DNA from: Pelethousia sp034928145
GTDB taxonomy: Bacteria; Bacillota; Clostridia; Christensenellales; CAG-138
Length of the DNA stretch: 64,000 bases
Reading direction: 5' to 3'
Assembly: GCA_034928145.1 (NCBI GenBank)
Contig: JAYFPE010000030.1
Location: forward strand, 1 to 64,000
The notes under the pieces are model-generated. The model had not been told where the DNA came from. It ran no database searches and worked only from the letters and a program-made list of their open reading frames with translations. Every line of letters begins with the position of its first letter. The stretch's first letter is position 1. This document shows, piece by piece, positions 15,868 to 23,424 of the stretch. Made by a program: the position numbers and the translations under genes.

Positions 15868-17340
15868 ATGGTATTCTTGGCATATGATTTAGGCACGACA
15901 CTGGTAAAAGCGGCGCTGGTCGCTTTTGACGGGACCATCGTTGGCTGCGAAAGCCTGCATTATAAAACCTATTGCCTCTCCCCGGGGTGCGCCGAGCAAG
16001 AGCCTGAGGAATGGTGGGAGTGTATCTGCAAGATCACACGCTCGCTGGTGCAGGCATATCCAGAGCATGTCAAGGAGATAGCTGCCATAGGCATCTGTGG
16101 CCATATGCTAGGCTGCCTACCCGTAAACGCCGCCGGCGAACCCCTGCGCCGGGCCATGATCCATGCCGATTCCAGGGCCGTGGAACAGAAGAAGAACATT
16201 GATCGATTGATTGGCGCTTCTCACCTCTATAGCAGGACGGGCGGTGTGCTGGATCAGAAGACCACGCTATGCAAGGTGCTCTGGATCAAAGACAACGAGC
16301 CCGAGATTTATGCCGAGACCGCCCGGTTTTTGCAGGCTAAGGATTACCTGATCTACAGGCTGACGGGCAATTTGGACAGTACGGATTTCTCCGACGCATC
16401 GCATGCGGAACTGCTTGACATCCACACGGGCCGATACCTCGATGCGGAATTGGCCGAGCTTGGCATAGACGTTGGAAAGTTTCCTGCCGTGCATAAGAGC
16501 ACGGACGTTGTCGGAACGCTACAGGCGCCGGCTGCCCGGGCATTGAACCTTCGCGTTGGCATTCCTGTCGCCGCCAGTGGCGGTGACGGCGCTTGCGCCA
16601 ATGTTGGCGCGGGTATCTGCCGGCCCGGTGATATTTACTGCTCACTGGGCACCACGGCCTGGATTGCCTGCAACGCTGACAAACCGGTCATGGACCCAAA
16701 GCAAAGGGTATTCAATATTGTGTCGCTGGATGGGCAAAGTGTGGGCGTCTTTGGCACCATGCAAACAGCCGGTAAATCCGTGGAATGGGCTAAAGATGTG
16801 TTTGGCCTCCCCAGCGCGCGCGAGCTGGATCAGGGTGCGGCGAGAACGCCCCCAGGCAGCGCCGGTATGATTTTTTTACCCTATTTGGAGGGTGAACGTT
16901 CACCGATATTCGACAACAATGCGCGGGGCGTCTTTTTCGGCCTCAATAGCAGGCAAACCTCCGCCCACTTCATGCGTGCGGTACTGGAAGGCGTCGCCTT
17001 TGCCCTTCGGAGCATACTGGATGTATACCGGGAAAAGGCGAACATCACTTCCATGCGCATCATTGGCGGCGGTGTAAAATCCAGGCTCTGGTGCCAGATT
17101 ATTGCCGATGTGTGCGATATCCATCTGGAAACGATCAAAGGCTCCTCGGATAGTATCACCTCCATTGGAGCGGCCTTTGCCGCCGGGGTCGCCGTGGGCG
17201 CATATAAGAACATCGTTGAGGCGACTGCGCAGATAGAGACCGATAGAACGATTTTGCCGGACCCCCAAAACCGCAGCCTCTATGACGGCATGTATGCAAA
17301 GTTTAAGGATCTTTATCCAAACCTTAAGGATATTTATTGA
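15868..17340 (+). CDS. FGGY-family carbohydrate kinase (xylulokinase-like)
   Basis: ATP-dependent sugar or polyol kinase of the FGGY family, about 490 residues. The phosphate-binding motif YDLGTTLVKA is at the N-terminus, the second nucleotide motif is in YCSLGTTAW and the adenosine motif is IGGGVKSRLWCQI. A TTG at 15847 is in frame, but ATG at 15868 puts the family motif right at the N-terminus; an AAAGGA lies about 12 bases upstream. It sits between the activase and the second dehydrogenase. It may phosphorylate a ketose or polyol made by one of the dehydrogenases. Substrate not assigned; xylulokinase is the closest guess. Confidence 0.88.
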   Translation: MVFLAYDLGTTLVKAALVAFDGTIVGCESLHYKTYCLSPGCAEQEPEEWWECICKITRSLVQAYPEHVKEIAAIGICGHMLGCLPVNAAGEPLRRAMIHADSRAVEQKKNIDRLIGASHLYSRTGGVLDQKTTLCKVLWIKDNEPEIYAETARFLQAKDYLIYRLTGNLDSTDFSDASHAELLDIHTGRYLDAELAELGIDVGKFPAVHKSTDVVGTLQAPAARALNLRVGIPVAASGGDGACANVGAGICRPGDIYCSLGTTAWIACNADKPVMDPKQRVFNIVSLDGQSVGVFGTMQTAGKSVEWAKDVFGLPSARELDQGAARTPPGSAGMIFLPYLEGERSPIFDNNARGVFFGLNSRQTSAHFMRAVLEGVAFALRSILDVYREKANITSMRIIGGGVKSRLWCQIIADVCDIHLETIKGSSDSITSIGAAFAAGVAVGAYKNIVEATAQIETDRTILPDPQNRSLYDGMYAKFKDLYPNLKDIY

Positions 17341-17357
17341 GCTAGGAGGAAAATAGG

Positions 17358-18410
17358 GTGCGAGAGATGATGAAAGCTGTTGCCGTCCTTGAAAAGGGAA
17401 GTGTCGGCATCGTAGAGCTGCCACGCCCGGAATATGGCGAGTATGAATGCCTGGTTCGGAACCGGGCCTGCGGTTTTTGCAGCAGCACGGATATGAAAAT
17501 TATCCATAATGACCTTGCCGATATGGACGTGCGCTATCCTACCATCCTGGGCCACGAGGGAGCCGGGGAGATCGTCGCCGCGGGCGGCAAAGTGAAGAAC
17601 TTTCGCGTGGGAGACCGCGTCACCTGCGCACGGGGCGTTTGCCCCAGGGATACGGGATATAGCTTCACTTGGGGCGAGATGGCGGAATATACGATCGTCC
17701 ATGATGTTTACGCCATGGCCGAGGCGGGGATTGATCTAAGCAAAGCTACGCCGGGTAAGACGCTTACAACGTATCCCGTTCGCAAAATACCGGCGGAACT
17801 ATCTTATGAGGACGCGGTTATGATCCTCTCATTCGAGGAAAACTATAGCGCCTTGCTTAATTTCGGCGTGAAGGCCGGCATGGAGATCCTGCTTTATGGC
17901 GACGGCACCATTGCCATGGGGCTGACCCTGCTCGCAAAAAAGATAATCGGCGCGGGCTTCACGGCTTGTGTTGGCCACCATGACGACAAGCTGGCGTTGA
18001 TTAGCGCCTATGCCGGTGCGGATTGCGTAATCAATGCCCACACGCAAAATATGGAGGAGGCGTTGTCCGGTCGTCGCTTCGATCTCGTCATCGATGCCGT
18101 GGGCAGCATTGCGGTCGTTAAACAAGGGCTGCGCCTGCTCAAAAATGGCGGCAAGATGTCCATATACGGCGTACCGAAAAAGGAACATGCGACGCTGAAC
18201 CTGTTCGATATGCCGAATAACACCATGCTGCACATGCTTACCTGGCCGGAGGATGAACATAGTGTGCATGGCGAGGTCGTGGATCTGATCCGCGCAGGGC
18301 AGCTTGTCCCCAAGGATTTCTATACCGATGTGCTTCCTTTTACCCAAATCCAACAAGCCATTGACCTGATTCAGACCCGCAAGGCCAGGAAGGTAATCCT
18401 GACTTTTTGA
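17358..18410 (+). CDS. Medium-chain dehydrogenase lacking the structural-zinc lobe
   Basis: NAD(P)-dependent dehydrogenase of the medium-chain family, 350 residues. Probable catalytic-zinc ligands are Cys in GFCSSTD and the GHEGAGE segment. Unlike the dehydrogenase at 11416, the four-cysteine structural-zinc lobe is absent. GTG at 17358 is nine bases from AGGAGG (17343-17348); the alternative ATG at 17367 would be 18 bases away, so GTG is chosen. It is the last gene of the rightward operon, and a hairpin terminator at about 18500 follows. It probably acts on a sugar, polyol or phosphorylated derivative in the same pathway; the precise role is unknown. Confidence 0.88.
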   Translation: MREMMKAVAVLEKGSVGIVELPRPEYGEYECLVRNRACGFCSSTDMKIIHNDLADMDVRYPTILGHEGAGEIVAAGGKVKNFRVGDRVTCARGVCPRDTGYSFTWGEMAEYTIVHDVYAMAEAGIDLSKATPGKTLTTYPVRKIPAELSYEDAVMILSFEENYSALLNFGVKAGMEILLYGDGTIAMGLTLLAKKIIGAGFTACVGHHDDKLALISAYAGADCVINAHTQNMEEALSGRRFDLVIDAVGSIAVVKQGLRLLKNGGKMSIYGVPKKEHATLNLFDMPNNTMLHMLTWPEDEHSVHGEVVDLIRAGQLVPKDFYTDVLPFTQIQQAIDLIQTRKARKVILTF

Positions 18411-18499
18411 CCTTGCCCGCCCCTTCCGGATAAGCGTAAGCAGGCCTCTGTGAAAGCGAGGCTTCCTAGGCTTGCTTGCTTTTATTTCAGAAAATCAAA

Positions 18500-18540
18500 G
18501 AGCTGCCGCTGCATTTTTTGCTGCGGCAGCCCTTTTTCGT
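18500..18540. terminator. Bidirectional terminator between two converging operons
   Basis: GCTGCCGC pairs with GCGGCAGC around a T-rich loop. T-runs follow on the plus strand (CCCTTTTTC) and are present, more weakly, on the minus strand. It separates the dehydrogenase (ends 18410) from Enzyme I (ends 18556). Confidence 0.75.
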
Positions 18541-18555
18541 GTTGTTCAATCTGGT

Positions 18556-20172
18556 TTAATCCAACCTTGCGATAGCCGCGCGCATTGGGAGAATGTGCGA
18601 CGGCGAGACCGATAGCTCGTCGATTCCCATCCTGATAAACGTCTCTGTCAGCTCCGTATCCGCGGCCAGCTCCCCGCAGATGCCGACCCAGCACCCCTCG
18701 CGATGGCCGCTTTGAATCGTATGCTCGATTAGGCGCAGAAGCGCCGGATGATGCGGGTCGATCCATGCGTCCAGCTTTGCATTTTGTCGATCCGCCGCTA
18801 GCGTATACTGGGTTAGGTCGTTGGTGCCAATGCTAAAGAAGTCAACCTCCTTGGCCAGCTCGTCGCAAATGATCGCTGCCGCGGGCGTTTCTATCATAAT
18901 GCCGAACTGGTCCAACCCCAAAGCCAGGCCCCGCGCCCGAAGCTGCTCCTTCGCCTGCGCAAGCAGCGCTTTTGCGCGTAATATCTCCTGCATAGAGGTA
19001 ATCATCGGAAGCATGATGCGCAGTTTGCCAAACGCTCCCGCCCGCAGGATTGCGCGCAATTGCGTTAAAAACAGCGCGGGCCGATCTAGGGAGATACGTA
19101 TGGCGCGGTATCCAAGCGCCGGGTTTTCTTCTGGCTCCAGGGCGAGCGATTCGGCCTTTTTATCCGCGCCGATATCCATCGTGCGTATCACGACCGGGCG
19201 GTTTTGCATTTTTTGCGCTACGGCGAGATAGGCCTGAAACTGCTCGTCTTCCGTAGGGACTGTGTTGCGCCCCAAAAACAGAAATTCCGTACGGAACAGG
19301 CCCACCCCCTCGGCGTCGTTTTGCATGGCCGCATCCGCGTCCTCGGGCCGGGCAATGTTTGCGCACAATTTGACCTTTTTGCCGCCGCGCGTTTGGGTAG
19401 CGCGGCCGCGCTGCGCTTCCAGCCGCATTTTTTCCTGCCCGCTCTCCCGCAAAAGCGTATCGGCCACTTGCCGGGCATGTGCATTCGGGCGGATTGCCAG
19501 CTCACCGGATATGCCGTTCACAATGCCGGGAAGGCCATGCCAGGCGGGATCTGCGCTTATGCCCGTAAGCGCGGGGATGCCCATCATACGCGCTAATATC
19601 GCCGCATGCGAGCTTTGCGAGCCCTTTTCCGTAACAAAGGCCAGAATATGTTGCCGTGGGATTCGCACGGTCTCACTTGGCGTGAGATCTTTAGCGACGA
19701 CAATCACAGGGCGGTCGATCTCGGCAAGCGCGTCCTGTTTATCATGCAGAACGTCTAGCAGGTTCCCGGCGATGTCGGTAAAATCCGTCGCCCGCTCTCG
19801 AAAATAAGGGTCGTCCATCCCGGAAAAGCGCGTTGCAAACAGCTTTCCTGCCGCATCGACAGCTTCCTCACACGTTTTCCCTTCCCGCTGTATCTGCCTA
19901 AAAATCTCGGCATTGAAGTCCTCGTCCTCCAAAAGCATCGCGTGGATCTCAAAAATAGCCGACGCATCGCCGCCGGCATGCGCGGCGGCCCGTACCCGCA
20001 GATCTTCCTGTTGTGCCAGCACCGCCTTTAGGGCGCTTTCATACCGCTCGCATTCCTCCTGCGGCGGTCGTGCGGGAGATGCCCCCGGGGAACCGTGCGC
20101 CTGCTTTTCGTAGACGAAGATTTCCCCGGAAGCGATCCCTTCACAGATCGTTATACCTTGTTTTACTTCCAT
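18556..20172 (-). CDS. ptsI: PTS Enzyme I (phosphoenolpyruvate-protein phosphotransferase)
   Basis: First phosphotransfer step of the PTS: takes phosphate from phosphoenolpyruvate and passes it to HPr. 538 residues, slightly shorter than the usual 570. The phospho-histidine motif is GSQSSHAAILARMMGIPA. The PEP-binding half contains EGVGLFRTEFLF and the active cysteine motif GICGELAAD. It is the last gene of an operon that also carries HPr and EIIA, EIIB and EIIC, so this is probably a dedicated, second Enzyme I rather than the general housekeeping copy. A ten-base gap separates it from HPr. Confidence 0.94.
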   Translation of the reverse strand: MEVKQGITICEGIASGEIFVYEKQAHGSPGASPARPPQEECERYESALKAVLAQQEDLRVRAAAHAGGDASAIFEIHAMLLEDEDFNAEIFRQIQREGKTCEEAVDAAGKLFATRFSGMDDPYFRERATDFTDIAGNLLDVLHDKQDALAEIDRPVIVVAKDLTPSETVRIPRQHILAFVTEKGSQSSHAAILARMMGIPALTGISADPAWHGLPGIVNGISGELAIRPNAHARQVADTLLRESGQEKMRLEAQRGRATQTRGGKKVKLCANIARPEDADAAMQNDAEGVGLFRTEFLFLGRNTVPTEDEQFQAYLAVAQKMQNRPVVIRTMDIGADKKAESLALEPEENPALGYRAIRISLDRPALFLTQLRAILRAGAFGKLRIMLPMITSMQEILRAKALLAQAKEQLRARGLALGLDQFGIMIETPAAAIICDELAKEVDFFSIGTNDLTQYTLAADRQNAKLDAWIDPHHPALLRLIEHTIQSGHREGCWVGICGELAADTELTETFIRMGIDELSVSPSHILPMRAAIARLD

Positions 20173-20181
20173 GTCTTTTCC

Positions 20182-20439
20182 TCAAAGGATTTTGGCAAAA
20201 AACCGCCGTAACTGCTCAGATTCATGTTCTTCCTGGATTCCCTCGAGCCGCACTTTTACCGTTTCGCCCTTTTTGAGGCCAAGGCTCATGATGGCGATGA
20301 TCTTGGTCGCATCGGCTGTTTTTCCGTTTGCATAAAGAATAACCGAGGACGTCATAGGCTTCACCATTTTTACCAGAAGGCCCGCCGGGCGGGCATGCAG
20401 ACCGACCTCATCCGTAATTATATACTCAAATTCCTTCAT
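20182..20439 (-). CDS. HPr-like phosphocarrier lacking the regulatory Ser46
   Basis: Small phosphocarrier, 85 residues, with the active histidine in GLHARPAG. In the helix after it the usual K-S-I-M-G-V-M is replaced by T-K-I-I-A-I-M, so the serine phosphorylated by HPr kinase (Ser46) is Lys here. Such a protein can pass phosphate to EIIA but should not take part in CcpA-dependent catabolite repression. It lies between the TIM-barrel protein and Enzyme I in the PTS operon, so it is probably dedicated to the transporter encoded beside it. Confidence 0.92.
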   Translation of the reverse strand: MKEFEYIITDEVGLHARPAGLLVKMVKPMTSSVILYANGKTADATKIIAIMSLGLKKGETVKVRLEGIQEEHESEQLRRFFAKIL

Positions 20440-20451
20440 CGCACACGACCT

Positions 20452-21282
20452 CTACAGCTCTGTTAGCCTTTCCACCGTCTCCATTAAGGCGTCCTGCACG
20501 ACATTATCGAGAGCCGTAGACATAACTAAAACGTCGAACCCTAGCTTTTTAACCGCAGCGATGTTACCGGGCTTTATGCCGCCTTCCAGCACCTTTACGA
20601 CATGGGTGTTTTCCAGAAAGATTTCGAACCGGTGCTGCGCTTCGTCGCTAAACCCGCTGGCGTTTTTCCCCTGATAGATCATGCCGGTACATAGGCCCAA
20701 GAGATCCACGCCCGCGTCTTCATAATCGTGGATCGCCTCCAGCAGGGTCTCGTCGGTCGGCGCTTGAACGCCGAAGGTATCGTAGGCGGAGATATAGGCC
20801 TCACAGAGAAGGCCCGCATTATGCGCGTAATCGGTGATCCGACGGACATCCTCGATGCTGGATTTGTGGGTATGCAGGCAGTCCGCGCCCGCATAGGCCA
20901 GCTTGAACGCGTCCTCCTGCGTAAAGGGCACCGGCTGGGCCTCCGTGAATGTGCCGCGGGCCGCGACTGTAATGAAAACATCATCGCCGAGCACCGCACG
21001 AAGCCCTTCTACCGCACCCGCCATCCGCTCTAGTGGAACCAGATGGCGTATGGCCTCCGCCTCATTCATGGTTGTAGCGCCACATAGTCCCATCTGCAGC
21101 GCCATAGCCGGGTGATTCGGTTCGAAAATGCGGCAGCCGCCGCGATAAGCGGCCTTGGCTACGCGCATATCCGTGGCCATGATGCCACCGAGCATCAGAG
21201 AAGCTCCCTGCACATCCAATATTGTCCGCAGCTTATTTTCGCGCGCCTCGCGATTCATGTTTGCTTCATAATGAGAGGTCAT
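20452..21282 (-). CDS. TIM-barrel protein of a PTS operon, possible sugar-phosphate lyase or epimerase
   Basis: Predicted (beta/alpha)8 barrel of about 276 residues, judged from alternating strands such as LEGGIKPGNIAAVKKLGFDV, which resembles the C-terminal phosphate-binding strands of many barrel enzymes. I cannot place it in a named family. Hexulose-phosphate or keto-gulonate-phosphate decarboxylases and class I aldolases are possible relatives. It lies between PTS IIC and HPr, so it most likely acts on the phosphorylated sugar entering through this PTS. Start ATG at 21282 has AAGGAA about 12 bases upstream; a second methionine (MNREARENKL) eight codons in is an alternative. Confidence 0.7.
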   Translation of the reverse strand: MTSHYEANMNREARENKLRTILDVQGASLMLGGIMATDMRVAKAAYRGGCRIFEPNHPAMALQMGLCGATTMNEAEAIRHLVPLERMAGAVEGLRAVLGDDVFITVAARGTFTEAQPVPFTQEDAFKLAYAGADCLHTHKSSIEDVRRITDYAHNAGLLCEAYISAYDTFGVQAPTDETLLEAIHDYEDAGVDLLGLCTGMIYQGKNASGFSDEAQHRFEIFLENTHVVKVLEGGIKPGNIAAVKKLGFDVLVMSTALDNVVQDALMETVERLTEL

Positions 21283-21318
21283 CGTATTTCGTTCATTCCT
21301 TCCATGATTCTATGGCGC

Positions 21319-22593
21319 TTATGCACCTAGGCCAAACAACTTGCATAGGAACAGCAAGATCGAGTAAAGCGGGTTCCCCGCGCTGATGCTGGATACCAGC
21401 ATGGTGCCTTCCGGGATCATATCCGGCGCGGCGGCCATGGAGGCCTGCGTGTAGACCGAAGCCACATACGTGCCGCATAGCAGATATATTGCCGCACCCA
21501 CCGTCGCGGCCACCAGCGCGCGGAACATATTGCCGCGGGAGGCAACTACGGCCCAGAGTATATAGAGCGTCATGCTGGAAAGATCTGCAAAGGGTAGCAT
21601 GCGGTTGCCAGGCAGTATGACGCTCAGCACAAGCATAATGGGTATGATGAATATGCTTAGAATCAAGACATTGGGGTTGCCGACGCCGATCGCGGCGTCC
21701 ATGCCGATTCGAATCTCCCGACCTTTCATCTTTTTGCTGGCCATTTCCTGCGTCGCCTCGGCGATCGGTGCAAGGCCCTCCATCAGAATTGAGCAGACCT
21801 TGGGCATCAACACCATCGTAGCTGCACACACCATGCCGATTTGCAATATGCCCGCCACATCAAATCCGGCACAGAGGCCGAGCAACGCCCCCAGGAGAAG
21901 GCCCATTACGACGGGCTCACCGAAAACGCCTATCTTCTCGCCGATCTTTTCAGTGGAAATATCCCACTTGCGCACGCCCGGGATCTTTTCGAGAATCCAG
22001 TTGACGCCGAAATATATGGGGGCCATGGCTATCGTATCCTGATGCGGCAGCGTAATGCCATCCGGGATATAGTCGCCCTCCCATGCGGGCTTCGCATAGA
22101 TATCGGCAAGTTTGGTCACGACGACGGAGGATAGTATGATAGCTATAAGGCCGATCCAATAACTCCCGGTATATTGTTGAACCAGAACGCCGCCTGTGAT
22201 GATGATCCAGTAGTTCCACAGGTCGATATTCAGCGTTTTGACGAACCCGACAAAAATTAAGAGTATGTTTACGCCGAGAATGCCCACGATGGCCAGCGGG
22301 AGTAGCTTCGAGCCAAACGCCAGCGCAGAGCCGAGCATCCAGCCCGCATCGATCACGTCCAACTGCAGGCCGAGGTTTGCGGAGATGCCTGCGGCCGCGT
22401 CGCCAAGGCTCCCCATAAAGTAATCGAGAACCAGCCATAGTCCCGCAAAACCGATGCCATACAATAGGCCGGATTTGAACGCCTGCATAAATTTCATACC
22501 CACGAGCAAACCAAGTATCGTAAATATGATCGGCATCGTGATCACAGCGCCTAGATTGTTGATCTCGCTAAAGATAGAAACGATGAAATTCAT
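21319..22593 (-). CDS. PTS transporter subunit IIC, galactitol (GatC) type
   Basis: Membrane channel subunit of a PTS permease, 424 residues with about nine or ten hydrophobic segments. The style is that of the galactitol/SgcC family, including the long cytoplasmic loop with GDYIPDGITLPHQDTIAMAP and the GNPN motif near residue 318. It is encoded directly downstream of matching IIB and IIA genes. The imported compound is probably a polyol or pentitol but cannot be deduced. Start ATG at 22593 (MNFIVSIFSEI); IIB ends 18 bp upstream. Confidence 0.9.
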   Translation of the reverse strand: MNFIVSIFSEINNLGAVITMPIIFTILGLLVGMKFMQAFKSGLLYGIGFAGLWLVLDYFMGSLGDAAAGISANLGLQLDVIDAGWMLGSALAFGSKLLPLAIVGILGVNILLIFVGFVKTLNIDLWNYWIIITGGVLVQQYTGSYWIGLIAIILSSVVVTKLADIYAKPAWEGDYIPDGITLPHQDTIAMAPIYFGVNWILEKIPGVRKWDISTEKIGEKIGVFGEPVVMGLLLGALLGLCAGFDVAGILQIGMVCAATMVLMPKVCSILMEGLAPIAEATQEMASKKMKGREIRIGMDAAIGVGNPNVLILSIFIIPIMLVLSVILPGNRMLPFADLSSMTLYILWAVVASRGNMFRALVAATVGAAIYLLCGTYVASVYTQASMAAAPDMIPEGTMLVSSISAGNPLYSILLFLCKLFGLGA

Positions 22594-22611
22594 ATTCTTG
22601 CCCCCACACTA

Positions 22612-22914
22612 TTATTTTTCTTCTGTCAGGATGTTGATGATCGATTGCCACGTTTCCTCCGCGCCGCGCCCGGAAAGCAAGTTCACGCCGTAGACCACCG
22701 GGATACCTTCCGGCACGCGGATACCGGTTCCCACGTTCGAAATGATGATATTCGGCTTGAAGCTCTGCGCCTTTGCCGCCACTTCGTTGAGCGTGCAAGT
22801 TCGCACCTCGGCCGGTATGCCGAGCTCTTTAAACTTGGCTTTGCATTTCATTGATAACATCGTGGACGTCGCAACACCGTTGGCGCAGCAGATCAGAACC
22901 TTTTTTGCTTCCAT
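22612..22914 (-). CDS. PTS transporter subunit IIB, galactitol type
   Basis: Cytoplasmic phosphotransfer subunit, about 100 residues. The phosphocysteine loop is ICCANGVATSTM near the N-terminus, the IIB form found with galactitol and lactose-like systems. ATG at 22914 lies eight bases downstream of AGGAGG; a GTG nine bases earlier is in frame but too close to that site. It passes phosphate from IIA to the sugar bound by IIC. Confidence 0.92.
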   Translation of the reverse strand: MEAKKVLICCANGVATSTMLSMKCKAKFKELGIPAEVRTCTLNEVAAKAQSFKPNIIISNVGTGIRVPEGIPVVYGVNLLSGRGAEETWQSIINILTEEK

Positions 22915-22937
22915 ACATAGCACCTCCTTTCTCTTAT

Positions 22938-23402
22938 TTAATTAACGGCGAAACCGCCGAAGCCTGTCAGCACCCTTATCACGTCTTGCGGGCAACGCGC
23001 TTCCCCGAGCATTTTTAACAGCGCATCATCCGAAAAGAGCTCCATCAGGCCCGAGAGAAGCTCCATATGCTCCTGGCCGCCCGCGACGGCCAGCAATATT
23101 ACGACGGATGCAAAAACGCGCGTCTCCTCATCCCCCATTTGCCGGAACTCAACCGGTCTTGCCATTTTCATAAGGCATATGGCGCTGTGGTTGACCATGT
23201 CGCTGTTGGTGTGCGGGATTGCAATCCCAATCGGCTCGGTGGGCAGCCCCGTAGGGAATTGCTTTTCGCGCGCCGCAACCGAGGCCGCATATCCATCCTT
23301 TACGCATCCCTTGCGACGAAGCTGTTCCGCGCCGAAAAGAATTGCCTGTTCGGCCGTATCGAACCTCAAATCCGTAAATATTAAGTCCTGATCAATTATC
23401 AT
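22938..23402 (-). CDS. PTS transporter subunit IIA, fructose/mannitol fold
   Basis: Cytoplasmic phosphotransfer subunit, about 154 residues, with the phospho-histidine in GIAIPHTNSD. It accepts phosphate from HPr and passes it to IIB. An upstream ATG at 23441 would overlap the regulator gene. ATG at 23402 has GGAAGG seven bases upstream and gives the normal family N-terminus (MIIDQDLIFTDL), so it is preferred. First transport gene after the regulator. Confidence 0.92.
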   Translation of the reverse strand: MIIDQDLIFTDLRFDTAEQAILFGAEQLRRKGCVKDGYAASVAAREKQFPTGLPTEPIGIAIPHTNSDMVNHSAICLMKMARPVEFRQMGDEETRVFASVVILLAVAGGQEHMELLSGLMELFSDDALLKMLGEARCPQDVIRVLTGFGGFAVN

Positions 23403-23424
23403 ACGCTTTCCTTCCAACCATATG

